Below, in pieces: positions 47,026 through 59,015 of a DNA stretch of 64,000 bases. The stretch spans positions 125,664,941 to 125,728,940 of the forward strand of contig OW804096.1 of assembly GCA_942159475.1 (NCBI GenBank). Reading direction: 5' to 3'. Position 1 is the first letter of the stretch, and every line of letters starts with the position of its first letter. The notes under the pieces were generated by a model. The model ran no database searches and had not been told where the DNA came from. It saw only the letters and a list, made by a program, of their open reading frames with translations. Source of the stretch: Sthenelais limicola (lineage: Eukaryota; Annelida; Polychaeta; Phyllodocida; Sigalionidae). The translations under genes were made by a program, and so were the position numbers.

Positions 47026-49035
47026 TCCCTGGGTAGACTTTCTTTGCCGAAATAGCCGAAAATGCAGCTTTAACTGTCGACAGACTGCAATGGAAAGGAA
47101 AGATCACCAAGGGAGTTTAGTGGCTGCCTTGGAGGGTATTGTGGCTACAGTCATCTAGCTAAAGCAGAGACTCAAAAGATTAATAACCTCTATTTCAGAA
47201 CTGTTAGTACACTGTACATAATCCCTCAGGTATAATTAGTTGCATTTGCGTACGCGCTTTTGAGAGTTCGAGAGATGGATGTGGGCCGTCGCCATTCAAC
47301 AATAAATATTCTTGTTTGAAATATAGCAAAATACAATTTTAAGTTGCTGCGTGGCTTTTGGTATATATATAACCTGATATTTTTAATTGCAGCATCTAAA
47401 AAATTGTCTACATTATTAACTGAAGTGTGAACTGGCGTAATAGACTTGTCAAACGGTCGCATAAATCGTCAATGAATTTCATAGGCCCATGGAGACGTAA
47501 CTTCATAAATCCATAAATTGTCATTTTATTTTTGACAGGAAATAAATTGACTGTGAGAGGATAGGTGGGTAATACATTGTCAAAATAAAAATGGAGTGGG
47601 AACATCATTTACTGTTCCTTGGGGATGAAATCTTGACAGTCTAGTAAACTAAACTTCGGGACCGCCATCTGGCGTACCGGTTGTATGCAAGCCTTTTTCT
47701 CTCTCCCAATGTTTATCACACCTTCCTTATACCATTAAACTAGTTTTTCTTTGTATTTCTCCTCGCTCTGAATACTTGTCTTGATATGTACTTGAACAGA
47801 TGTTCAATAGTTGTTGCCTCAATCATTTATTTTGATGTTTAAATCAGGGACGTACATGACATTATTCTTCTCGTGTCAAGATTATTTGTAGCCTTTTCAA
47901 TAGTTTTGTAAGAGAACATTTGATACAGGAATGCATTTTTTTGCCATGTGCATGAACATAAATATGCCCTCACTATTTTGCATACTTCTCCAATTACTTC
48001 TGATACTCCTGGTCCACACCACTCCTCCTTGCAGCAGACCTACCAGCTTTTACAGCTCCCAGGAATCGAATTCTGGAAGTCTACATGCTTTTAGTTCAGC
48101 TGTCCGCAAGTTAAATTGCACAAGGGTAGCCTTCAATATGAGAGGATCCCCGTAGTTAGATAACAAATTCACGAGACCCACGAGCTGATTGATTATGATG
48201 CAAGGGGCTCATTCAACAGACTGGTCACAATAATAAGCATGGACACGTGTGAATATATTTATACAAATAAAGGTTAGTTGGAACTTTGGTGGGACGAAGA
48301 AAAAAGGCTAGTGTTAGGAAATCACCGAATTCTATTTTCATACTATTGAACTGAGTAGATTATGTGAAATGCTATACTTTTGCCTTGGCCATGCGACTGT
48401 TATCAAATAGTATGTTTCAATGCAATAATATATTAAATCAAAATTATCTTTTCATTGATTTTCCATAGATAATCCAAAAGTGGTAGCCTAGTAGTGAAAT
48501 TAATTGAGTTAAGCGCGGAACCAGCCATGCATAATACTAATGCATAACATATTATGTTAATCTCTTCCGATTTAAAAAGAATAATGTTAGCCTTTCCCTC
48601 AACTTTCTTAGAACTAATTAATACAAATGCTTACTTTGTTTTGGAACATTTTATTAGTCCTCAGGAACTTATAAGTGGAAACCTTGGCATGAGCAACAGT
48701 CCGAAAGAAAACTGTTCTTTGAATATATTTGTATCATGAGGGGACGGGAATAACCTTGATCAGGCGAATAAACCATTTAATCTTTGGTATGAATTATGCA
48801 ATGCCATGGGTGGCTCATATCCTAATGTCTGACTATTCTCCCCAGCGATGCGTCTGTGGATCCAGATTATTCTCCGGTTGTCTTTTCGGCTGATGGATAG
48901 TCCATGCAGTAAGCCCTCAAGATAAGCCAAACCTCTATCAATCACTTTCCCCCTTTGCTGAGAAACCAATAATCTATAGACCTTTGCTTCACATGAACAT
49001 CAAACAGAATGTTTCCTGGGTGTTAAACACGCAGA
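47026..49035. other. Intergenic with weak frames
   Basis: A 74-codon frame at 47931-48155 begins with a hydrophobic, signal-peptide-like stretch (MPSLFCILLQLLLILLVH). A minus frame at about 48765-48958 begins after TTTCTCAG (GKVIDRGLAYLEGLLHGLS). Neither could be identified or joined to other exons. Confidence 0.3.
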
Positions 49036-49106
49036 TACAGGGCGATTTGAACCAGGGTCTTTGAAGGTAGGTACCCTGCTGTATAGACCTCTAAGCTACG
49101 AACCAA
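49036..49106 (-). repeat. tRNA-like SINE head or tRNA pseudogene
   Basis: The minus strand has A-box-like TAGCTTAGAGGT (49087-49098) and B-box-like GGTTCAAATC (49043-49052) at tRNA spacing. Cloverleaf pairing is incomplete. A different tRNA parent from the one at 6175-6250 is likely. Confidence 0.5.
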
Positions 49107-49220
49107 ACAAGCAATTCAAAAGTGAGCAGGAGAGAATTGCTCTCTCACTGACAATTCCACTCTTCTCTATTTCCCAAATGGAATCTGTCCAGTAAGTGTC
49201 CTAGACTGGTAACAGATTAC

Positions 49221-49272
49221 CTGGAGAGATCGAAGTTAAATCACCGGAATTAGAGCTACACTCTTCCTGCAT
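49221..49272 (-). CDS. Candidate first coding exon
   Basis: On the minus strand GAGCCATGCAGG places an ATG in good context, followed by an open frame MQEECSSNSGDLTSISP and then CAG|GTAATC, an acceptable donor. The frame closes upstream at a TGA two codons before the ATG, as expected for a 5' leader. The phase at the donor does not fit the exon at 43815-43980 directly, so another exon would have to lie between. Short length makes chance a real alternative. Confidence 0.2.
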
Positions 49273-51394
49273 GGCTCAATTATTACTGATCAAATTCAAT
49301 TTAGTGAAATTTATCAGGGAAATAGTTGGGTTCCCGGTGGCAGTATCTCTGTTGACTGGCTAATGGAATACAAGTGCGACACTATTCGGTTTCTACTTTG
49401 TTAGATTTATCCGCTTTTCTTACCTTCAGAACACCACATCGGAAGATGTTTCATGACTGGGTAGGTCGAACACAGTCACCATTGAATTAGTGATCGGGAA
49501 ATTAGATTTGTGTTCGATTATGCGTGAGCTTTCACTCTTTTAAAGTTTTCAAGTAGCTCTTCTAATTTTGTAGAATCGGTAGCTGTGGATTTGACTCACT
49601 ATTGACCTCATCCTTGATGTTTATCACCCAAGAGTCTAAATATGTGGAGATCTCAATCATTTATTTTCATTACAATTTCAAGATAATTTGAACAGGCTTG
49701 AAATAAATTGATGAAGCGTCGATGAAAATGAATGGAAGCCATGCCTCTTATTAAAACCTCTTCAAAGGTTTTATTAATTCTAAATGAAGCTCTAGTTCGT
49801 GATCATGACAACTGCAACATTATTTATTTCAAGAAGGTATTTCATCACGCTTCTCCCAACGGTACACCTGCAACGATAAGAGATATACGCTGTATATTTG
49901 CGTATACAGCATCCACATGCAAGATCTCAAAGTGCATCAACCTTTTGGTTTGAATAGAATACATTGTATTGACCTTGTTCTGCTTTAACCGTTCTACCAA
50001 ATTCGAATGCCTTGCTGACGCACACATCTGACCTAATACCTTAGCGTGGGAGAAAATTAGAAGCGGTCAGAGCCCTGCACCTGGTCAGTGGTTGCTATTG
50101 CATGTAATTAGCTCAGGGTTAGGTTCACGAAGCCCGAAGGGGATGAGCTCGCCCTATTTCCAGGCGCAAGGTTAATCCAGATGGGGTATTGGGTAACTCA
50201 AATCAATTACGTTTATGCACTGCAGAAGTTAGGATGTCGGCAAAGGAACGGTCATTTGATATCGACCGGACAATTCCATTTCAGTTGTGAGTTTAATAGA
50301 CCTTAGTAGTAAAATTACTACTAAGAATAGATAGACCTTCAAGTGTTGGAGATCCTTTTTTATTCCTTGAATGAGAACATCCTAGATTGTGATCAATGAT
50401 ACAAATGATGCTACAAAATCGATTACAACAAGCTTACTGTAATATAAATTTGTAATGCTGGCCTTTTTCTTCCGGAATAAATACCGTTTAGTATGTCTTA
50501 TATCCATCCCAATCTGATATGGTCTGAGTCTGAGAAAAATATCTGTAAATATTCTAATTTATCTTTGATTAGATCTATACAAAAATAGTCAGTTCGATCG
50601 AGGTTGGGATTGAAGGCCCTGATCGCAATTGAATTTGGGAACACCGCGGTATATATATACAACAACCATATATGACGCAGTATGAGAAACTAAAGTTTAA
50701 CTAGGAGACATTCAATTGTTAAATGCCATTCCATTCTGACATTTTTTCGGTCAGCCAAAGGGCGATGTAGAGAAAGGGAGTGACAAGCCTTGCAGTAATG
50801 CACTGGTTTAGCTTCCTACCATCTGTACCGATTCTCAGAACCAGTGACCCAGTGCGTCAGTCTTGTTTAAATAAAGTGAGAGAGAAGACAGATCTCATAG
50901 ACAAGCCTAGTGGACAGGGCACTGACTTCTTTTTTTCATGAGAGACGATCCTCCTTGTTTTTACTCCCACGTAGTTTATGACATTTTAATTGCTGAGTGT
51001 CATTGTTTCCAGACCAGTGCAATCAGCAAATATGGTAATGTTTGACACAAACCAACAGTTTGAGTGGACTACAATTCATTGGTGTCTGGGGATTTACCAA
51101 ATAAATAGTTTTTCTTAAAATTGCTGTGTTGCTGCCTAATCGTTGCACACGTGTGTGGAATAACTAAAACAGGCCCGACAAAAAGCAAGAGCTATGAGAC
51201 TAAATAAGTAAAAGTTGTTAAAATGGAATCGTGGTAGGAAACAAGAAAGACATGAAATTGAAATAAGCATTGCAAAATAACTACACACATTGACAATGAT
51301 AGATACAATTATGCTTTCCAGAGCAGTGCACAATGGATGGACGATCCTTTATTATTGTCTCGCTTAGATATATTACCTCTGCAGTCACTGACAT
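49273..51394. other. Intergenic; 11-bp palindrome at 50302-50325
   Basis: CTTAGTAGTAA and its inverse TTACTACTAAG flank two A bases at 50302-50325, forming a perfect small hairpin. No gene recognised. Confidence 0.45.
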
Positions 51395-51510
51395 TTACAA
51401 TGTACCTTTACCAATCCTCTCAAATAACCTGACTTTAAGACAAAAGGTTCAAAGTACAGATCAACATAACCAAACATATTCTTTTAATCAATTGAATCCT
51501 TCAATGCTGG
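51395..51510 (+). repeat. MITE family A, copy 3 (truncated)
   Basis: Has TTTACAATGTACC, ACCAATCCTCTCAAATAACC and the 'gttcaaagtacagatcaacataacc' block of family A. The right half and its inverted terminus are missing. Confidence 0.65.
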
Positions 51511-52906
51511 TCATTAGTCCTGTAATGATCATATTCAAATCCCGGCTATTGTTCCAATAACTGACCTTTCTTTCAATTTAATGAAGCATATTCGTTTCCT
51601 TTTATTCAGTATTCATCTTAAATCTAACAAATCGCAATCGTAGTATGTGTCCTAATGTTAACAAAGCAACCAAACAAAGCAGCTTCTGGCTGCTTTAGAC
51701 CAAAACTGCTCTGTTAGCTTGTAAATCCTGAAGGGGGCGGCAAGTGTTGTATTGCCAGACATACACAAAACTAAAGAAATTGTTATGGCAACCCAGCATT
51801 AAATTCCTAATCTTTTCTATCGGCCCAAGTAATCTGTCATTATGAACTTTTACCTCATGCATGCATAATACTGATTTATTATGATATGATACTATTACCT
51901 TATTTGACATTCAAGGATATTCATATAGAATTGTGAATAATGTTTTAACTATGCTCAGGTCAGTATGATGGGTCGGTGAATAGAGATTTTCTTTATAGTA
52001 TGTAGGATTTACGCCATCCGTTTACGAATATAATATGTATAACAACATTTTTCTACACTTTTCCTCACCGATGTAGTTAAATTCATTACTACTCGATCTA
52101 TGAGAATAATGAATTACTCCTGTCCAGCTGGATATTAATAAGTAAATTGTACCCACAAATTATTATGATTTTCTTTCGGAGGCAATGGAAGACCTACCAT
52201 GGAGAATTGTTTACCCATTTCACGATGTAATTGTATACTTCATGAATAAAAATTCAATATATATAAATAAGTGCTCCTATAATAATCAATCTACTAATCA
52301 AGGGGATAACGTTTTCCAACAGCTCTCTCAATGTAAATGTAACTAAGACTGCTCTATACATTTGCCAATATGATTTAAATTGGTATGATTTATCGGTGAA
52401 TGACCGCTTTCCTTTCAAGCATTCGTGTCTGGCTTAAAGCTTTGGACTCTAACCACGTTCTGTATAATTTCTTCGCTCTCAAGAAAACTGGGTAAAATCA
52501 CTACAATATCCGACTGAGATATTTGCTGAGTCGGGATGATTTAATTCGCGTTGGGCAAAGCAGACAATATGGTAAACGGCGAGGAAGTTAATTGGAAAAC
52601 TTTAATCTCGTTTGGCCATGAGATTATTTGATTAAAACATCAGAATTGCTTATAGAAATCATAAATGTCATGGATAAGAAATAGTCATCGCGAAGTATTG
52701 AATGAAAAACATATTGGATGCACAACGAGGAACGTAGCCTACACCTTTCACCTCATATCTACAAACTCAGCTGTGTACTTCAGTTCCTCATTTAGCTATG
52801 GTAAATCATTAAGAAAAGACAATAAATATACAGTAACCTCCTGATTACCACAACACCTTTTGGGCTGTCATTATTATTTTGCTACATTAGACCTAAGTTT
52901 CTCCAG
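51511..52906. other. Intergenic
   Basis: AT-rich, nothing recognised. Confidence 0.5.
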
Positions 52907-53024
52907 GAACCCCCGGGAAATTAAGAATGTACTCAAGGGTACAAGCCCTGAAGAAAATAGCTACTACATGCACAAGAATGAACTCTCTCATAGATTGGAT
53001 CCTAGCCGACTCAAATCACACTAA
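52907..53024 (+). CDS. Candidate terminal exon
   Basis: Follows CTAAGTTTCTCCAG, an acceptor-like sequence. In the frame entered after one base it is open for 38 codons to TAA at 53022-53024, reading NPREIKNVLKGTSPEENSYY then MHKNELSHRLDPSRLKSH. The residues are hydrophilic and well mixed, unlike chance translation of AT-rich DNA. No family recognised and no upstream partner exon found. A longer frame in another phase (52927-53178) overlaps it and cannot be excluded. Confidence 0.25.
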
Positions 53025-53393
53025 TAATTGTGGTACATTATTGATCAAACAACATAAGTGGCCACAGCTTCATCTACCTCACCCGAAAGAAAGGCAATGG
53101 AGAGTAGAAAAGAATTGGAAAACTTTGTGGCGAGATCATACCACAACTACAGTAAAGATGCACATGCTCCATTTGTAAGGTGCTGATAGGGGATGAAGTT
53201 TTCTTCAACCGAACTCAACGCACGATCAGGTTTCTCATGTTAGACATAAGACATGACTTAATGACGCAATTCAGTTGGTTAATAGACTTGCTCTCCCTGC
53301 AGTGTAACTTACAAGTGGCCTTATCTTGATCCTTGAGCTAAAGTTTAGGCGTAAAAGGTAGATTTACTTTGTTGTTAAATTATGATGATTCCA

Positions 53394-53513
53394 ATGTGTA
53401 ATAAAAAGCAAATGACAGCCTGTTTGGGTTTGAAATGATCTCAACACGATCAGATGTGTACTAAAAAGCAAATGACAGCCTATTTGGGTTTGAAATGATC
53501 TCAACACGATCAG
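53394..53513 (+). repeat. 60-bp tandem duplication
   Basis: 53394-53453 is repeated at 53454-53513 with only two visible base differences (TAATAAAA/TACTAAAA and CCTGTTT/CCTATTT). A recent duplication. Confidence 0.95.
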
Positions 53514-53755
53514 GAAACCGGACCGGTTCTCAGACGTGTCTCAATCAGTTTGATGCATCTTGAATCCTCCATTGTGCAATTTGCTATAGTTATTTAAACA
53601 AAATGCATCGCTAAATATTCATACCAACAATGTCAAAAAAGATTGCTTAAATGCAAAGTTAAGACCCAGCCATAGATTACTAAAGAAATACTAAAAGTTA
53701 TTGCTGAATAAGATAGAGCTCTACACTCCCTAGGCTAACTAAAAGAAAGGAATAC

Positions 53756-53870
53756 TAGGTAAGAAGCCAGAATTCCCAGAAATCAAGTTAAAACTATATA
53801 TCTGGTCTTCTGATAAATAAGACGATGTAGGTAAGAAGCCAGAATTCTCAGAAGTCAAGTTAAAACTATA
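53756..53870 (+). repeat. 43-bp direct repeat, two copies 72 bp apart
   Basis: 53756-53798 and 53828-53870 match at all but about two positions (AATTCCCAGAAATC versus AATTCTCAGAAGTC). It lies 240 bp after the 60-bp tandem duplication. Confidence 0.9.
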
Positions 53871-55324
53871 ATATCAATCGAGCAAGACAAGCATACATCC
53901 CTATAACTGTAATACTAGCGGTCCCAGAACATGTTTAATAAATAATACCTGAAAACAATTTTAGTGACAAGGAATTAAAGATAATTGATTAGGGTACTAG
54001 GAAAATCGTTGACCAATCAAACCCACCATGCTACATTGTTAAGCTTGTTCTATAGGTATAGAGAGGTGTCGAGCTCCTTCCTACATGGTTCACTGCCCTG
54101 CCGTTAGAACATGCCAATACCAAACTTTATAGCACTCAGGTCGTCAGAATATAAACCGCCATAAACGGCAATTAAATGTCTTAGATCGGATATATATGCA
54201 CCCTTTCTTGGGTGCATTAAGTCGGTACTTCAAAGACCCCCTGGAGGGCCTTTGCTGTAATCAAAGCAAACGTCATCTAAGACGGCACAAACCCACAAAA
54301 ATAATTTATTACCTGCCCGCTAGAAATGATAGAGCACGTTTCAGGGGCAAATATAGCACCCTTGAAACTGACAGAGCAGTGTAACAGGAGGGAGGGGGAA
54401 GAGAGAGTCAGGGAGAGAAAGGGACGTAATGTTAAATGACGCAATGGTAATTAAGCAAGTACAGGGTAACCATACTTCTAAAAGATGAAACATTCAGACA
54501 AAGGTAATTGAATTAATTAGGGTCAATCCAATTCAATTGAAAAATTCTTTATTGCTGTTGGAATTACAAGGGTCAGTGAAATCTGTAACAAGCGAACAGG
54601 TCTTCCACAACCTACCAAAGCAGGGCGAGATTCAACTAATAGTATGACTAAGGAAATGCAGGAATAAGCTCTGCTGTTGGAGGCTGGTCTTCCAATGACT
54701 GCTGACTTTGAATCTTTGAAATGATGTTACAGAGAATGTTTAAACTTAGAGCTAACATACATAGTAAATTGAGATGAAATGGGTAGATAAATTGATCAAA
54801 ATAATGAGGTAACTTTAACAGAGGGCGGCTGACATATCTGACAAAAGATATAGATTACTCATTGTATTTGAATATTGCCACACTCATTGTTAATTGATGT
54901 ATGTACTAGCTTTATTGCTATCGAATCATTTCAGGAAAAAACAAAAAAACTCACACTGAGAGATAGTGAGGTGAATGTCTCTTAAATACAATTAAATATC
55001 CGTCGACAAATAACAGCCACGTGTGAAAAAGAATGAACTAATCTAACATTTCTGTATGTCTGTTAGCACAAAAATAATTGATAGATTTTGGAGCGGACAT
55101 GGTGCAAGAGCCGCGTGACTTTTACATTATTATATCACAATAGATTTATAGAAAGACTGATATGCTGGAAATCAACTACACAGTGTGAACAGAATGGACA
55201 TATATGGACATTTATTATAGACGCATTGCTCTGAAAACAACGTACGTATCCAGATGGTGAGTGGCACCAGGATAGACTATCGTCACAACAAAGAACTCTT
55301 AAATTAACTAGGATATTATAGTGT
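53871..55324. other. Intergenic
   Basis: A 62-codon frame at 54196-54384 and an opposite-strand segment ending CAG|GTAATA near 54318 overlap, so neither is supported. Nothing recognised otherwise. Confidence 0.4.
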
Positions 55325-55762
55325 TTGGCGGATAATGAAACTTTAGGCTATTTAAAAAGGCTTCGCCATCCCGCCCACCAACCTCCAAAATCGTTTTATT
55401 TTATTGTTATATCTACGTGCAAAACATCGGCGTCATCGCCCATGTTTTGCACATCATACGGTGACGCTACCTGGTGGGAGGGTCAGAAATCATATTCTCC
55501 GAGTTTACCCGAACGTATGCCGAGCCTGGTACCGAGGATACCATGTGGCCGTACGCAGGGTAAAATGTCTGTTCATGCTTTAGCATATAGGGGTCGGGGA
55601 ATCGGTTATTTCTCACTTATTATACCAGAAAGACCCTGTTGTATTGGAGGTAACCCAAGTCTATGCATTTTCCCTAGGCCTGGAGACATTGTTTGGGTCG
55701 ATTGGAAGTCGGGAAATAAGAGTTTCACACGATCGAACCAGAGTCGAGTTATTAGCTGGTAG
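55325..55762 (+). other. CpG-rich patch with the longest open frame of the window
   Basis: An open frame of about 145 codons, entered without an ATG for the first third, runs to TAG at 55760. It includes PGDIVWVDWKSGNKSFTRSN near its end. The patch is richer in CpG and GC than the surroundings (ATCCCGCCC, GAACGTATGCCGAGCC, GGGGTCGGGGAATCGG). I recognise no protein family. It may be an unmethylated regulatory patch, an old exon, or repeat sequence. Confidence 0.3.
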
Positions 55763-56062
55763 TTCTAGATAAAGTGGGCGTGGTTAAAATCTTAAGCGGT
55801 ATGACCTATAGGCCATAAATATGGCCACTTTTGACGCCAAATCGTCTAGAGTGATTTACGCATCGTGTGTATTTCACTAGTGATTTACGTGGGGTTGTCA
55901 ATCTGTTTTGTCACTAAGATTACCGGTAAAATTCAACTTTATAATTCGTTTTTTTTTCTATTTTCATGATTGAAAGCATGTATAATAAATCTGCTAACTA
56001 ACTCGTTGGTCTCAGTCCTTTAGAATATTACGCAATAATACGCAACTCGTGCAATATTCACG
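55763..56062. other. Intergenic
   Basis: The motif GTGATTTACG occurs twice (about 55851 and 55881). Nothing else recognised. Confidence 0.45.
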
Positions 56063-56095
56063 CTCCTTCAACCATTCGTTAGTTAACCATGATAT
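56063..56095 (+). repeat. LINE 3'-end-like fragment
   Basis: CTCCTTCAACCATTCGTTAG followed by TTAACCATG matches the sequence at about 46991-47015 behind the LINE remnant of that region. No coding remnant precedes it here. Confidence 0.45.
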
Positions 56096-56466
56096 GTAAT
56101 AAGGACGCGGGAGGGGGAGAAAGAGGGCAAGGGTTTTTAGGAAAATGCAGGGGTTTTATTGCCACTGTTCTTTGTGAGGGTGGTCACTGATGAAGGAAAG
56201 ACTGAAGCCCTCCTCCAGAGCCTGGGCATGATGGGGGCCTTCTCAAAGATGATGTCACACAAAGCCCCTGTCTTTCCTTAGAGGGAATGAGGGAAGAATA
56301 CCCGGGTAAAGAGAGGGATTGTGTGTTTGCCGATTCATGGCGGTTACATCAGATTCTGACGAACTCTTGTGCTATAAAGTACTTACACCACGGCCAGTCT
56401 AATGACATCGTGTTGCTGCCTGAAATATAGCACGAGGTACGAGTGGTTTAAGTACTAATTAGACAA
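56096..56466. other. Intergenic
   Basis: Nothing recognised. Confidence 0.45.
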
Positions 56467-56750
56467 TCAACCAATCGATATCCATATTCGGCAGGAGAGT
56501 CGACCTTCTCTTCCCACAATGACGTCACACAGCAGGTTTGCGACTGCCACACCCACCTCCATGGCGACGTCTCAACAGACTAGAATTCCATGAACACTTT
56601 CTTCTCATCAGTCTCACAGAGCGGTTGTGTTACCATCTGTTCAGAACCTTTTCATTTATTGTATTGCTTACTCGTGTTTTCATGTCAATTGGGAATAAAA
56701 ACCAAGTTTCGCTAGGTTTTCTGGCCATCCAGTTGTCCTCTCCATTCATT
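56467..56750 (+). mobile_element. LTR-like promoter/poly(A) unit, copy 3
   Basis: Has CAACCAATCGATATCCATAT near the start, AATAAAA (56694-56700), then TTTCGCTAGGTTTTCTGGCC. It also carries a TGACGTCA CRE site near 56520. The CCAAT box seen in copies 1 and 2 is degraded. The 100-codon frame across it is incidental. Confidence 0.5.
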
Positions 56751-58894
56751 CAAAGACTCAACCCAAGCCGACATATATTAATAATTTTCTTATATAAACA
56801 AATGAAAGTGATCGATGTCGATGAATTGGACCTTACTTGACTACCCAACATTGAACCATTGGATGTGGATCACTCTGACATGTCTCACCTCCACCACTAC
56901 CCCCTTCCCCCTCTTACTGACCACAGAAGCGGAAGTGCTTGATCTAACAAAAAAAGTCCTCAGCTTTGGAGTAGCTTGGAGTATCCTCTAGGGTCTCTCA
57001 CTCTGACAGCCAAAACTGACAGAGCTATCCTCCACTAATAAACAAACTCAGATATTTAAGAATGCAGACCCCTACTACCCATGGCCGATATCAATGGGAG
57101 ACTTCATTGAATAAAATAAAACACAATTACACAGTAGTAGGTCAGAAAAAACGTGTAATAGTAAAGCTTAACGAGCAAGATTAGCCTCATACAGCCATAG
57201 CATCTGAATCCATCCCAATACCTCCGTGTGAAGAGAAACAATGGCTAATGATTAATGACATTAATTTGATATCCAAAGGTTCTCCATGCGAGGGTACCCG
57301 TAAAAGAGAAAATGCATTATTTCCTTTCTATTGTTAACAGCCATTTTGATGCTCTACCCAAATCATTGGCAATTTATTCCCCAGAATATGAGGCTAATGA
57401 AAAGTGATCAAGTGAGAGAGGCTCTTCTACAGAGTGCCTAAGTTGATATTATTAATGGACCAAGGTTTGTCTTTGAAAAGATCAATTCTATATCCCTTGA
57501 CAGAATTCTCATCTAATGCTATGATGTAATAACGGAGACGGCTAGGCAACTTTCTCATTATTGGTGTAAGGAATAGCAAACAGGCTTGATCATCGTCTTT
57601 TTTTGCAACCAGTCACTGTTCCGTCATTATCTTCAATCAATACAATTGAATTTGTTCACGTTCTGCTTTTTCACCTTTCCTTAGAGTGAGAAAACCTACA
57701 TATAATTACTCTAATAATTACTATACAATAAATTGTCAAATTAAACGACCAGTGGTACTGTATCTAAATGGTAAATTACTTTTAATGCTAGGTATAGAAG
57801 TGAGTAGAGATGAGATATCCATTGAATACACACTAGGCAATACTGATTTATGAAAAACTTGACAGGAGGGCGCCCTTTGCCTGACCCCAGGTGTTTGCAG
57901 TGTCTGAGCCTGGACTTGAGTATGCAATTATGACCAAGGGCTGAGAGAAGTATTAAATCAATCACACTCTGTCGCGAAGGGATACACACAGAGAAGCATT
58001 TTACTTTTTACTGGGAATATATATCTTTTTTGATGATTCTGGACTTCCGATGTCCATTCCTGGCTATGTATGTATCTTACTCAGGAGGGAAGTCTATGCT
58101 TATTGTAAAGACATGACCATTTCATATGCATTATAATGGAAACACTTATCAAATCTGATGATTAGGCGCTATATCACCCGATACTTGAACGTAGGTATAA
58201 AGACATGGATTTCAAATTATCTGTGGAACATATATCTTTTCCTCAATCCATATATGCCTTATCTATGCATATGGAAGTGTGGTTAAAAAAATTGTGTCAT
58301 TGCAGCTGGATTGATATAAGACTAGTTAAACTTGGTCAAGGATGGTGAGACTGCTATAGTACCGAAGAGCCTCAAAACAGATTCAACCCTATCCTCATGT
58401 TTTACAGATATCTTACAAATATCTGCAGATCGATGGATCCCCCTGGCAATAGGAATCCCTCTAGACGATGCGTGTTACGGGAACTGCTGATTTAGTTGAA
58501 GGGAATTGCCCTGGAAATACCCCTCGTGAAAATTGATAACCTTTTTCTAGGAATATCATACTGAGAGGATTTTGATACGAACCAGAGGGATTTTATATAG
58601 AACCTGGTATGACACTAAAATATCACTTAAATGTATGTTTAGTGCAAACCATTGTCACGGGGCTATTTCAGTTCCAGACAGTGCCATACTGGAACAATAT
58701 TGAGTCATCCATGCCAGTCTGCTATCTCCTATAGTCCCTCTGTACTAAATCACATTCCGATGGTAAGCATCATTACTCTCCCAAATTGGAGTCCTTGCTT
58801 CTGTTTAGTTTAGAATATATGTGTTCAGTAGCATCCTTATACATAATCGTACTGTTCTCTTTGCATCCCCGAAATATGAATGTGGATCTAAAGC
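56751..58894. other. Intergenic
   Basis: No gene recognised. Overlapping minus frames at 57736-57989 lack supporting signals. Confidence 0.45.
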
Positions 58895-59015
58895 TATGAA
58901 GGCCTATAGCAAGAACAACCAGACAAAATCCTCCAAAATTGTGTAGATGGGTTCAAAGAAAGGAACCAAAAGTGGAAAATATTTAGTTTTTGTCCGATGT
59001 TAACTATAAGAGTGC
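58895..59015 (+). repeat. Dispersed repeat family C, copy 4
   Basis: Carries AGACAAAATCCTCCAAAATT, GATGGGTTCAAAGAAAGGAA, GAAAATATTTAGTTTTTGTC and CGATGTTAACTATAAGAGTG in family order. It is closest to the copy at 10677-10790 in the 'ttagttttt' region. Confidence 0.65.

Noticed and set aside
54310..54370. Minus-strand 55-nt segment between a long pyrimidine tract with AG and GTAATA
   Set aside because: Two frames are open, the donor is weak, and a plus-strand frame overlaps it.
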